A stretch of 64,000 nucleotides of DNA from Oscheius sp. JU75 (lineage: Eukaryota > Nematoda > Chromadorea > Rhabditida > Rhabditidae). The translations under genes were made by a program, and so were the position numbers. The stretch is from positions 8,308,001 through 8,372,000 of the forward strand of contig JASJZC010000005.1 of NCBI GenBank assembly GCA_037178855.1, in the 5' to 3' direction. This document shows, one piece after another, positions 13,659 through 24,719 of the stretch. Below the pieces are notes generated by a model. It had not been told where the DNA came from. It searched no databases and saw nothing but the letters and a program-made list of their open reading frames with translations. Position 1 is the first letter of the stretch. Each line of letters begins with the position of its first letter.

Positions 13659-14754
13659 TTAGTATCCGGGTCCAGCAGAGTTGGCCGGTTCATTGTAGCC
13701 GGAAGCTGGGGGATTTGGATGAGAAGCAAGTCCGGAAGGTCCACTAGGGTTGGCCGTGTTGTCATAACCAGGATCTGAAGGTCCCGAAGGTGTGGAGGGT
13801 CCAGCGGGGCCAGTAGGTAGGGAGGGATTGACGGGAGTGGACGGGCTGGTGGGTGTAGGTGGACTGTAAGGTTCTTCCTCGCGGAGCATAGTTCTGGGTG
13901 GACAGGGACAGTAGGCAGCATCTGGTCCTGGAGTACCAGGCTCTCCGTTTCCTCCAGGACTACCCGGTCCTCCATTCTGACCATTGTTTCCGGCAGGTCC
14001 ATCGGGTCCTGGAGCTCCGATTCCTCCAGGCTGCCCATCGTAACCGGGTGCTCCAGGGTTTCCAGCTGGGCCAACAGGTCCAGGAGCTCCGGGTGCTCCT
14101 GGAGCTCCTTTACCCTTTCTTCCACGCATACCATCGCGTCCACGACCTCCGGGAGCTCCAACCATGCCGGGAAGTCCAACTTCTCCATTTTCACCTGGTG
14201 TACCGGGCTGTCCATCAGCTCCAGGCATTCCGGGCTGTCCATCGTTACCATTGGAGCCAGCAGGCCCAGGAGATCCGTCAGGTCCGGGAGCTCCAGGAGC
14301 CCCTGCGGGACAGGTGATGCACTTGTTTCCATCGGTAGACTTCTGAACCATTCCTCCATCACCAGGTTTTCCAGCATCTCCGGGCTTTCCATTTTCTCCA
14401 GGTGTTCCAGGAGCTCCAGGTGGACCAGCAGGGCCGACAGGACAATCATTGGGTTGAGGACCACAGTTGCATTTGTTGCTGTCATCGTCGTACCCTCTCT
14501 TACTTCTGCCAATCAGCTGACTGAACGAGGATTGCTCTTGAACAGTTGTGGGCAGCATTCCGTTCCAGGCCTCATTAGCATAGCTCTGGACGCGAATGGT
14601 ACTTACTATAAGAGACTCTTACTTTGAACTCGTGCAAATCTTCCAATGAGTCCTCGTAGAATGTCGAAATGTCGTTGTACAGATATGCTCCAGCAAACAG
14701 AACAGGCAGAAGAGCAGCAGTACTCAACGCGACGGCGATGGCTGCTATATTCAT
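13659..14754 (-). CDS. Cuticle collagen
   Basis: Two exons, 14754-14623 and 14585-13659, joined across a 37-nt intron, give about 352 residues. The N-terminus has a hydrophobic signal-anchor ([18 protein letters not shown]) and then a subtilisin-type processing site GRSKR, as in nematode cuticle pro-collagens. After a [10 protein letters not shown] cysteine cluster come long Gly-X-Y blocks interrupted at a C-X2-C pair (CITCPAG), closed by [10 protein letters not shown]. The tail after the last Gly-X-Y block is unusually long and rich in Pro, Ser, Thr and Gly. Such proteins are trimerised in hypodermal cells, cleaved and built into the cuticle. A TATAAAAG box lies at 14861-14854, and a TTTTTTTAG acceptor about 9 nt before the ATG suggests trans-splicing. 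It resembles the collagen at 20371-21329. Confidence 0.93.
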
Positions 14755-14853
14755 TGCAGAGACCTAAAAAAATCTATAAGACAATAAGAATAGTCAAACC
14801 ATTCTTGGGAAGAAGCCCGAAGTGATGCCTGTCCATTATTGCTTAATGGTCAT

Positions 14854-14861
14854 CTTTTATA
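14854..14861 (-). promoter_or_regulatory. TATA box of the 14.7 kb collagen
   Basis: TATAAAAG on the minus strand about 100 bp before the ATG, leaving room for an outron removed at the acceptor near 14763. Confidence 0.5.
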
Positions 14862-15600
14862 GTGCCAGGCGTTGCGTTTGAGAAGAACTGAAAAAGAGGT
14901 CTATGCGGGTACGCGGTCAGTCGGGCAGCCCTTTTTCAGCCGAAAATAACATGCTGCTGTCAAGGCTTCCACGCGATTTGGCAATTGGAATTGATGAGCA
15001 TGTTTATTGTCCTGGCGAGGACAGAAAAGGGACTCCACACATACCCACAGCTCAATTCGTTGACAGACGCCGGCAGCTGTCTATGTTGCATTGTAAGCCG
15101 CGAGATAGTACGGGTGCGACTTTGCTGGATCATTACAAGAATACCAACCTAAATGGTCTTAATGTCAAACTGGGAGGAAAATAAAAAATAATACCAGGAC
15201 CAACAATGTAATAGGCAGCGCTAATGTAATGTGTACTTTTGACTGAAACAATATTTTGTGAGTCTACAATGTCAGGTTCAACGCCATGATGCCTCTATAA
15301 AATAGCTCCATTCCGATAAGCTTAACCTTGAAGAGACAAAGCATACTCGTAACATAACCAGCATTGTTAAATATGATAAGAACGTACTGGAGAAAAATGG
15401 AGCCAAACGGGGTCTGGACCATGGGAGCGGCAAGCGACCCAATCTAGGAACCGTCTTCAATACCGTCAAATAAATATTCAAATGTTCAAATGTTTCGCAC
15501 TTTAAAATGTTTTCAAAAATAAAACGATACCTGCGCCCAAAATTGTCCAGATTATGATTTCTGAAACTACTACGTCACACTCCTTATCGTGAAGCTCTAG

Positions 15601-15608
15601 TATAAAAG
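15601..15608 (+). promoter_or_regulatory. TATA box of the lectin/CUB gene
   Basis: TATAAAAG 34 bp before the ATG at 15635; no splice acceptor is seen between the box and the ATG, so the 5' UTR should be a few bases only. Confidence 0.6.
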
Positions 15609-15634
15609 AATCGTTACATCTACGCTTATCAGCG

Positions 15635-18600
15635 ATGCTCGTCATATTAAGCTTGTTCTCTCTGCTTCCACGTAAACGGAAACTGTTTCAAAATAGTCAT
15701 GTTTTAGCTGTAACTCCGTTCGTATGCCCATTGGACACGTTCGACTACACATTCAACCGAACAGGAGATGCCAGCTGTTCTAGCAATGTGAGCCTTTCAA
15801 TTTGTTGTAAAATGGTTCTCAGATTTGGGACGGTTATCCAGGAATGAGGTACACTTATTCACAACAATGCGCTCAATCGGACTCTTTGCTTCCAAAAATT
15901 ACTAACGCTTTCATGAACACCGCACTTCAACAGCAAAATCGCAATCTGTGGTTGTCTCTCTATTGCTTAGGCAATACTCCTGACTCATGTTTTTGGGACG
16001 ATGGAACTCAGTTGAAAGCTGCAGATTACAATAATTTTGCTCCTGGTTTGTTTTGGCTTCCTGTTTGCCACTTATCGCTCAAAGCAATCAATTTACAAGA
16101 ACTGCGTTGCAGGATTCCCAAACGGTTCCGTCTCAGCATGTGTTTTCATAAACGCCACCACCGGACAGTGGCAGAGTTATTCTTGCAATGGAGGCGAGTA
16201 TCTCATCTCGGCCAGATGCGATTTCCATGTGGACCAAAAAAGTTACTTAGTGTATTAACTTTTCAACAAACCGTTTTAGTTTCCGTTTGCGGGAAGGTCA
16301 ACACTACAGGGCACTACCTAAGTGATTATTCTAAGCCTACGCCCTTCAATAATTTTTGCTACTATCCTGCTCATTTCAACTTTTCCGGTTCCTCGTCTGA
16401 TCCTGTCGTGACCAAGTCAGTTGAAGACGCTCAAGCGATATGCTCCTCTCTGTGTGGGAATCTTGTTTCGATCCACTCTACCGGAGTAGGCATAAAGAAT
16501 TTTGTGCAAAAGCTGCTTCTCAGGAGAATTCGTTTATTCGAGATTTGCTTAATTACTGGGTCTGGGATGGAGATGGATCTTATTATGACACCTCCAATCA
16601 AACGTTCCTTGGTAAAATGCCCAATACCAATCAGTGGTACGATGGGTCGACATGGGATTATACAAACTTCGGTGGGTTTCGATTGACCAAAGGAGATACC
16701 AAACGTGTACGCCCCTACGGTCTAACTTGTCCGTTCCCCAGTAAAATTATTACTAAAGACTGTTTATCGCAAAGTAAAGCAGCACACGTTTGGAACATGT
16801 TGTGTGCTAGTTTTATCTGTGTTATATAGAGGAAGGGAATACACTCTGGTCCGCTTAATTCAAGACTTTGGCTTTAGAAGGATGATTCCGATCATAGGAT
16901 CTAGGCTTTTGTCGGAGCTTTATCATATAACTTTAAGTGTTTGCATCGAGTAGTGAGAAAAAAATTCTTGTCATCTGAACTTGCCCACTTCTCGTATCAA
17001 TACTATTCCTTATTTTAAAAATAAAAAAAATCCATTGGTTATCCTTGAGAGCCACTTTCAATCGTATCAATCTGTCCACTTCGTGTCTTTCGTCTTACCT
17101 GCTTTCAACTCTTACTTTTCAACTAACCTTTTCTCAACGTGTGAGTTTTTCAAATTCACATCTTGACCTGCCACCTTGTCCGCCTCCCTATCCTGTCATC
17201 CCTCCATTTCTTTATTCTAAGAACGCACATCTTGGCTAGTCACCTACGTCTCTTCGCTCCTTTGAACCCACCTCTAATCCTGTAACCTATTCATTCTCCT
17301 ATCCTATGAACCCACTTCTTATCCTTTTGCCTTATCCACTTCCATGTCATGTCATCCTGTTTATTCTCATATCCTTTGAACCCATGTTTTATTCGTGTGA
17401 ACTTGGGCCCTATTACTTATCTTTTATACTCCTCTATTTCCAAATCACATATTTCTCCGTTCCCAAATCACCAATTCTGTCTGTCTCTCAAAAACTTTTG
17501 AGCTGTATCTGGGTTTCCGATCAAAATGCAGTAGAGACCCATTCTCTACAAAATAGTACCTTACAAAAATCCCGGACCCTCGGTCCCTCGCGTCCAACCT
17601 TTCAGTGTCTATAATCGGCTACGCACAGACGGCTTCCGACAGACAGACAGACACACAGAGAAGCGCGGACAATTAATACATTGTTGAAAGTATCTCTTCT
17701 GACACCCAAATCAAAATTGCTTTCCAGCACAACAATCAGTAGGAGCCTGTGCATTTCTGGACAATCATGCTGGGAACAACATCTGGTACAGCGGTCCATG
17801 CAACATTAGCTTTGTAGAAAACATATTTGTATGCAAAAGAGGTTTTTTCTCTCTTGTTCAATTTTTTGCAGCCAGTTCAGCTATGAACTCCGTATGCTCC
17901 CCACCGACTGACGCCCTCATTCCGCCAATGTCCTCCGTAGTCTGCTCTACACCTCTCGTTACTGATGGCCATAATGGATCAGCCTGGTTCTTATCGCCTG
18001 GCTACCCTTATTACCCCTACGGAGCCGTTCCAAATCATTGTGAATACATTTACGAAACATGGGATGGAGCTCAAGTCAGCTTCACCATGGATACTGCTCT
18101 AAGCAATTTTGCCCCCAATGACAACAGCACCTTCAAACTGTACAGTTCAGCGAGCGCTACTACTCCATTTGAAAGGTTAGTGAATTCTATTAACATTCTA
18201 TTAAATGCGAGTAGTCTCCGTGTGTGAAATTTTTGAACCAACGGAGTTAGATAGAGCTTTACTGTAACCATGGTACGCGGATAGCACGGGCGCGGAAGAA
18301 GAAACACATTTTTGCGGAATAATTAAAGGACACTTGTTAATTTACTGTACAATATTTTTTAGCCATGTTGTAAACACCAGTGGTTCGGATCCTCTGCCTC
18401 GATGGTATAGTTACTCTCCAACCAATTATCTTAGATTGGCATATGACACTCCGGGAGATGGTGACTACTCGCATAGTTTTACCATTTTTGCCACAGGATA
18501 CAGTAAGTTCCGCGAATCGAAAGCTTTGTAAATCGAACACTGTTCAGGAAAACTGAGTTTATCATTTGTGATAGATTGGGGTTATCTCGATTTCTTCAAT

Positions 18601-19324
18601 GATACCGCATCTGACTTGTATATGCAGGTGAAGGCATTTAACTTATCAGCCGTATACTATTTTAGCAATATTACCTGGCATCCGGCGTTATTAACAGTTT
18701 AGGCTATCAGCAATACAACAAAGTAGTGCGATTCTACCCTGTCCAAAACAGCGGCATCTACGGTCATGTTAATTTAAGCACTCCCTTTTTAACGCCGGAG
18801 CAGTATGATTACAATAGTAATTTATGGCAAAATCTTAATATTCCACCTACAAGTAGAGATCAAGTCTCGTTGTGCAGGTTAGAGTTCAAAATCGTATAAC
18901 GAGAAACTTTATAGTGCTATTGACCAAATCAACTCTTATCAAATTCCAACTGGATATTCTCTCGGTCCTATTATTCTCCCACCGGGAAATCCGCACGCGT
19001 GTTTGATTTTCTTCTCAGGACGGTCGCTTTCTTGATCATCCGAGAAACTATTTTGTTTTCCAACTCGCTGTTTCAGATCAGCAGAGGATTTTAAAGCCTG
19101 CAATCGGCTATCCACCAATAAGTTCGATTATACCTTTGGAGTCGGCGTGAACGGTAAGTATCTTTTGCAGCAATTCATATTTAACTTATTTAGGAGCAAC
19201 TGGAGTGTCAACAGTAACGCAGAACTTCTACCAAACAACCGACCTCGGATGGAATGACGAGAATAACCTTGTTGACCTTCTTTTGAATACTATGATGCCT
19301 TATCCTGATCTACCAAAATCGTAG
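15635..19324 (+). CDS. Secreted protein with two C-type lectin domains, CUB and VWA-like domains
   Basis: Fourteen exons join in phase: 15635-15671, 15708-15787, 15823-16045, 16113-16241, 16280-16485, 16524-16671, 17728-17841, 17872-18175, 18363-18502, 18575-18627, 18666-18877, 18915-19022, 19077-19153 and 19194-19324 (about 653 residues). A short signal peptide precedes a first lectin-like domain (NLWLSLYCLG, WDDG, NFAPG). A second and more typical lectin domain has LVSIHSTGENSFI, YWVWDG, YTNFA and NIWYSGPC. A CUB domain follows (SPGYPYYPYGAVPNHC). The tail has a CLIFFSGRS core like the VWA-type region of nematode CLEC proteins, though that call is weak. Such proteins are secreted, often from gut, and many respond to microbes. 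The 1056-nt intron 6 is the only long one. AATAAA follows the stop. Confidence 0.85.
16672..17727 (+). other. Long intron 6 of the lectin/CUB gene
   Basis: A 1056-nt intron with CT-rich, low-complexity sequence. Open frames inside it look compositional. Joining its flanks restores TNFA then CAFLDN of the second lectin domain. Confidence 0.7.
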
Positions 19325-19499
19325 AGCCAAATAAATAGTGTTCTGGCATGTTAGACCAGACTCTTGAATATATAGTCTCAAAAAAAGTTTTAACGTAGTA
19401 GTATTACATTTTGCTGCCACTGACCGTTGTGAGTGAGGTATGCGTAAACTTCTAACTTTTGGCACATTAGTTATGTTTAATTCAAGCATGGAGTTATAC

Positions 19500-19680
19500 T
19501 AAAACTCTTGCACATTTACTGAGAGATAGAAAGACGGAGAGACAGGGAGACAGAAAAACAGAAGGATAGAAAGATAGAGAGATAAAGAGACAGAGAGATA
19601 GAAAGACAAAGAGACAGGGACAGAGAAATAAGGAGAGACAATGAGACCGACAGACGAGAAGGGGAGAAGTGCTAGGGAGG
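19500..19680 (+). repeat. GA-rich simple repeat tract
   Basis: Irregular array of GAGAGA, AGAAAGA and GACAGA units over about 180 bp, purine only on the plus strand for most of its length, between the lectin gene and the second collagen. Confidence 0.8.
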
Positions 19681-19930
19681 CTCCAAAAAAGGCTATCGAG
19701 TAAAGACAGGTATAAATGGGCAGCTCAGGTAGACAAAGAGAAATTGATAAGGGTAGACGAAAAGAGCAGAGAGACGAGCCCAGTAGAAGAACAGTGAGAA
19801 AATGACGGAGAGATAGCGCAGTTGCTTGAGTCGGAGGCGGCTAGTTTGCCTATAAGTAGCTTGTTTGAAAAAACTGAGACATTGTAAGTGGCAAAACTCC
19901 AAAGATATAGAATAGTGATCACCAACTGTC

Positions 19931-20045
19931 CACGACGGCTTCGCCGACCGATGTTTTGATTTAGTATTGACAACAGGCGGCTGTTTCGCTTTCCCCAATA
20001 GCAGAAGTTCCAAAGTTTACCACAGAGCGGACTTGTCAACTAAAC
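19931..20045 (+). repeat. Dispersed repeat, copy 2
   Basis: Diverged copy of the element at 10660-10800, aligned over TTGAYAACAGGCGG ... CAATARCAGAAGTT. It starts with a GACGGCTTCGCCG palindrome; a related hairpin is at 59026-59040. Confidence 0.6.
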
Positions 20046-20267
20046 TCTTGACTTGCCAACTTTTGCTTCGTGGTGCCCTCTGGGGCGCAGACAAGTTTTT
20101 GTTTCTCGGTCAGACGTATCGGCTGACGCGATCAGCACTATTAGTGTAAGACAGAAAGGCGCCTAAAGCTAACTGACAGGTTTGAGGCTGTGAACTAACA
20201 GCCGAACAAGGAAACCTGTACCGGCTGCCGGTGGCCTTTTTGGCCCTCCGTTTGTAATGTCGAGTGG

Positions 20268-20275
20268 TATAAAAG
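20268..20275 (+). promoter_or_regulatory. TATA box of the 20.4 kb collagen
   Basis: TATAAAAG about 96 bp before the chosen ATG, with a pyrimidine-rich TTCAG acceptor directly before that ATG. Confidence 0.5.
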
Positions 20276-20370
20276 GCACCGGAGGAGGGTAGATGGCAAC
20301 AACTCGCCAAAACAGCGGGCAGTTCCCAAGGTTCTTTCGTTGTTTTTTCTTTTCCAACTATTTGGTTCAG

Positions 20371-21329
20371 ATGACTAGTACTGTTGCGACTATTGCTGTG
20401 ACCCTTAGCGGTCTCGCCCTGCTCCCGATCCTTTTCGGTGGTCTCTATGTCTTCAACGAGATCAACAGCTTCTATGACGAGGCTCTTGGAGAACTCAGCC
20501 AGTTCCGCAGCCATGCCGATGATGCCTGGATGGTTATGGTCACCAAGAACGCAAACCGTGTGAGCAGCTTCAGCCAGCTCGTCGGCAGAAACAAGAGATC
20601 CGGTGGCAGCTGCAACTGTGGACCTCAGCCCAGCAACTGCCCTGCCGGACCCCCGGGACCTCCTGGAGCCGCCGGAGACAAGGGAGAGGACGGAGCCCCT
20701 GGACAGCCCGGAAATGACGGAGAGGCCGGCACTCCCTCTGCCCAGAACCCCTACGCCCAGCAAGACTGCATCAAATGCGAGGCCGGACCCCCTGGACCCT
20801 CTGGACCGGATGGACCTGCTGGACCTGCTGGACCCGACGGACAACCCGGACAGGCTGGACCTGCTGGAAACCCTGGACAACAGGGACCTGCCGGACCTGC
20901 TGGAGATGCTGGAGCCCCTGGACAGCCTGGACAAGCTGGACAGCCCGGACAGAAGGGACAGGATGGCAAGAAAGGCAAGGGAGCTCCCGGACCCGCCGGT
21001 CCCGCTGGACCTGCTGGACCTGCTGGAAACAACGGACAGGCTGGACAGCCCGGAGCCGATGGGCAGCCTGGACAACAGGGACCTGCTGGACCCGCTGGAA
21101 ACCCCGGATCTGCAGGAAGCGACGGACAGCCCGGACCTGCTGGTGGCCCTGGAGCGTGAGTTTTCCCATAAGAATTTGTCTTACGAGTGTTTTCAGTCCT
21201 GGAGCCGATGCCGCCTACTGCCCGTGCCCTCCACGTTCTGCTGCCATCCCTGTCGAAGCTGCTCCTCCCGCTTCTTCTGGCTACCGCCGTCGCGTCGTCA
21301 AGCGCGTCCGCAAGGTCGTCAAGGCTTAG
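20371..21329 (+). CDS. Cuticle collagen
   Basis: Exons 20371-21155 and 21197-21329 (41-nt intron) give about 305 residues. The start was chosen at MTSTVATIAV because TTTGGTTCAG directly precedes it, as at a trans-splice acceptor; an upstream in-frame ATG at 20293 is less likely. A hydrophobic anchor is followed by FYDEALGELSQF, a GRNKR processing site and a CNCGPQPSNC cluster. Gly-X-Y blocks rich in PAG and PGQ are split by a short Cys-containing break (CIKCEAG). The C-terminus has [11 protein letters not shown] and a very basic tail (RRRVVKRVRKVVKA), unlike the Pro/Ser/Gly tail of the 13.7-14.8 kb collagen. Its codons are strongly biased (CCC/CCT, GGA, GCC) compared with neighbours, which suggests high expression. 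Role: structural cuticle protein made by hypodermis. Confidence 0.95.
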
Positions 21330-21777
21330 ATTGGTGTACAAATGAGAAAATGAAACTTTTCATTCTACTCACTATTTTCTTTTTTTTTGTCTTTGTTCGA
21401 AGACGCACTAGGTAAAGTAGGCCTGGGTTCTAGAAGATAGCGTCTGAGGGATACCCTGCCAAACACTGAGAATGCAATGCAATGAAGTACTATAGATTCT
21501 AGTCTGTACTGTCTTATTATTGAGGCTTAATCAAGTTAGTGTCGATACTAATGCTATCAGTGCTGTCCCTTCAATAATCATCTTCGATTGAGGTAAAGTC
21601 TGACGATTGGCCAAAGCAGAATTGCGAAGCAACTGGAAGCTTGAAGCGACTGGGGAAACGCATTATCACAAACTTACCAAAGATGTAGTGTTTGTGGAAT
21701 CGATCCATCTGTTCTGGTTAAAATGTTCTGTTCTTGGTTTCAGATTATTCAAAAAATTTTATTTAGACACCAGTCAT

Positions 21778-23862
21778 TTATTTGCTGTTGATGAAACGTG
21801 AAGCTCGTTGTGTGAGTTCTTCATAGCTGCCCTAAACGATCGTTATGTCCTAATCCAATCACAATTAGCTTACGTTGTACACTTTGCCTTCAAGGCCTGC
21901 TTGTTCGAGTGCCAGATTGACCAAGGACGCCTGGATGGCTCGATTACATGTGAGATAAGTCGTTTTGGATTTGTCGAAGCCAACTGACTTGAGGGCTAAA
22001 CATTGAAGTTTGGACAGGGAGTGACAATCACGTACCCTCCAAAATCTCATTCTTGGACTTTAGCCCCGAAGGTCCTGTCACAGCTGCAAACGGAACATTC
22101 TTCGATCCTTTGATATGCGATCCGGTGGCGTCTAAAGTAGAGGGATTAGCCATGAAAACAAAAAAATTACGTTTGGCGGGATATCCTAAGGGCTGTTTTC
22201 CAGTGAATTGGTCTGCAACACGGGTATCCAAAAAGTTGACTGAGTCTAGTCCGTCAAGAAGAGGCTTTCCGTTTTCATCTGATGTTAGCTGATCAAAATC
22301 AACCATTCTGCTAGTGTTCAACGGACCGGGGACGATCCAAGTGCCTTTCTTGAATTTTTTCGGTGTTGAAACTGGTAAAAGTGTTACCCTTTGCTCCACA
22401 GGATTCGAATCTGTGGGCCGCCCAGCTTTCTTCCATTCGTCAAGCCCACCATTGAGAACGCTGACAGCCTCGTGGCCGTACGCCTAGAATCAAATATTGA
22501 GGGTGTAGTAGCAGGATGGAACACATAAAATACCTAGCAGGGAATGCTATTAGCGTTAGCTAGCGTGTTCATTAACCTTGTCCGTCCTCAGAGCAAAAAC
22601 TAATGAGAGTCCTTTAGGTTCCCAGCTAATGTGTTCATTTATAGCTATCTGAGCCAGTTTTTTGGACCCAGCTTTTCGGTTTATCAATTCACTCACCCTC
22701 AATGTCCACCAAACTCTAGCCGCGAACAGCATTCCAGCTGCTGGCCCTCTTCCATAGATAACCAGATGATCGCTATTGTGCAGACCCAATAGTTGCATAT
22801 ACTTTTCAAACAATTTTGGAGGGTACAATCCAAACCGGGCATATCTGAAGATCAGTCATCAACCGATTTTTGGCCTAGACAAACTTTCCCGGAAAACTAC
22901 CAACATTCAGATCAAAGTGCACAGCTCCGGGAATATGACTGGCCATGTAATCATAGTCAATCTGAAAGGTTATCTGGTTATTGGTCTTTTGGAATTATAG
23001 AATACGTGCGAATACTTTCTGACGGTTTAGTACAAATTGAAGCGGCGACATTCCCACAAAACAACGTGAAAATATAAAGAGATCAGAGACAGAGATCTCT
23101 GCTTGAGGAGCTCTGTCCACGTTTTTCCTCCTAATTCCTTCTTATTTTGTCAATTTATTCTATTAAACGCGAGCCGTGTCTGTCTGTTTGTTTGAAGCCT
23201 CGGTACGAGTGACGTCAACAACTTGGGCACATTGGCGATTCCAAGATATGCCTAGATACTACGGATGCAACCCGCTCGAGCGTTAACACAGAAAATTTCC
23301 GTACTTGTAAAAAAAACATTGCGGTCTAGTAGCAGTAGAACTTAAATTGAACGTTAAACTTAAAAACGTGCGCTCTACTTTTGATGCTAGACCTTTTTTT
23401 CTTAGTTGGAGCATTTGCGTACCTTGTAAACATGTTCGACATAACAAGTTACAGCCAAATTTTGCACGAACTTGCGCATCCACAGTTATAAATTTAATTT
23501 GAAAAATTAAACGACGTCCTCTTTGTAACAAAAGGATCATGCAAAATGATGCAAACGAATGCGTTACTTACTCGTTCCTTCATCAACTTTTCGAACTGTC
23601 CGTAGTTTGTAGCAAGAAACATTTCGTGATTTTCCTTGGGTTTCATGACAAAACTTGCATCCAGAATTTTTACTTCATCCTGAACCAGCTCTGTTTCGAG
23701 ATAAAATAAATCTAACCTGATGTTTGAAGAGCCAGTCATGCTCGATAACGGCAGGCACATGGAGCTTAAAGATAATGCATTTGAAAAAAGCAGGACTTTA
23801 CAAACATTACGTGAAAAAATACTTTTTCCAATAGAAGTTAGTCGCGTGGCTAGCAATCGCAT
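21778..23862 (-). CDS. 3-mercaptopyruvate sulfurtransferase / tandem rhodanese
   Basis: Eight exons: 23862-23806, 23764-23717, 23679-23572, 22961-22885, 22844-22697, 22483-22036, 21995-21874 and 21831-21778, about 353 residues. Two rhodanese domains are present. The first has VIEHDWLFKHQ, KILDASF, ASHIPGAVHFDLN, YGRGPAAGMLFAARVWW and VSVLNGGLDEWKKAG. The second has VNFLDTR, SHIKGSKNVPF, the active-site loop TYLTCNRAIQAS with its catalytic Cys, and VYNGSYEE. The family moves sulfur from mercaptopyruvate or thiosulfate to thiols and cyanide. The first exon encodes MRLLATRLTSIGKSIFSRN, Arg/Ser-rich without acids, plausibly a mitochondrial presequence. The start is supported by TTTTTCCAG two bases before the ATG. 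An AATAAA overlaps the stop. The 610-nt intron 3 holds nothing recognisable. Confidence 0.9.
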
Positions 23863-24459
23863 TGCTGGAAAAATATAAAGAAGTTTTGTTGTTTTGAGGA
23901 AGAGGGTGGCTGCAGCCAGCGGCCGAGAGAACAAACAGTCAACACGCGGCCGGGCAGCGGGGTTCACATGTGCTGCGAACGTGATTTTTTGAAAAATCGA
24001 AGGGTCAGACGGCAGCTTGATAGTTTCTTTTTGTGGTTGGGAGAAACCTGTTTGAACTCTTGATCTTACGAGAGCATGGAGATGATCAATTATTTATGAA
24101 AAACGTTTAATTACGCACACACAACATGGAAGATACAGAGAGCATAGGTTAAAGCTAAAACAACGTTCCTGCAAAGCCTTTACTCTGCTCTTCATTCGTC
24201 AAAGTTAACCGTAACTTTGGAGAAGAAACGCTAGCTATCTTCTCAAGTAATCAATATCAGTTTGCCATTATAAAAATCATGTACGAGCTTTTTGCTCAAG
24301 GCTAAATCACCTTGTTAGGTACAGGAAAAGGTCAATGTGCTCTGTGTTAAATAGCTGCTACTTGAACTGTGTGGTAACTGCTTAACTAATTATTATAGAT
24401 AAATACAAACAAAGTTCATCCAGTTATTATCCGTATGTACACGTTAATATACCAACAAT

Positions 24460-24719
24460 TTACAAAGCATGCCACTTTTCGTCTTGTCCCTTTGCGTATT
24501 TGTGCTTGACGGCGGCCCAGGCTACTTCTTCTTGAGACTGATCACTGTCACGGCGTTCCTTCGGGTCCTCGTACTCTTCCCAGGCGTTGTTAAACTAAGA
24601 ATACGAAATTCCAACCTAATAAGAAAGACACTTACAGCTGCAAGGAAGATTTCCTGAGCATGCTTTGGTAGAACGTTGCGAACGCTGTTAGGCAGGTCCG
24701 TGTTGCTCCTGTAGGGCAT
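24460..24719 (-). CDS. chaB: ChaB-domain protein, likely acquired horizontally
   Basis: Exons 24719-24636 and 24594-24460, joined over a 41-nt GTAAG...CTTAG intron, encode 72 residues. The order of motifs is that of ChaB: MPYRSNTDLPNSVRNVLPKH, then AQEIFLAAFNNAWEEYEDP, ERRDSDQSQEE, VAWAAVKHKYAKG and a DEKWH end, at nearly the length of bacterial ChaB (about 76 residues). ChaB is a small cytoplasmic protein linked genetically to cation transport in E. coli; its biochemical role is unsettled. Pfam-type ChaB proteins are known to me from bacteria and baculoviruses, not as a usual nematode gene. The spliceosomal intron of local size and an acceptor-like TTACAG one base before the ATG argue against bacterial contamination. 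No signal peptide or membrane segment is present. Confidence 0.88.

Noticed and set aside
13625-14512. Second long minus-strand frame and plus-strand frames over the collagen
   Set aside because: They are frame shadows of the Gly-X-Y repeat; only the 13659-14754 frame has glycine every third residue and the anchor/cleavage site.
20603-21415. Several long overlapping frames on both strands across the second collagen
   Set aside because: Same cause: a three-base periodic GC-rich repeat keeps other frames open.
22385-22405. TTCGAATC stretch like a tRNA T-loop
   Set aside because: It lies inside a rhodanese exon and no acceptor stem or anticodon arm surrounds it.
23689-23716. Apparent 28-nt intron in the sulfurtransferase gene
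   Set aside because: A later AG at 23680 gives a 37-nt intron in the same frame and a better family match (KHQ then DEVKILDAS).
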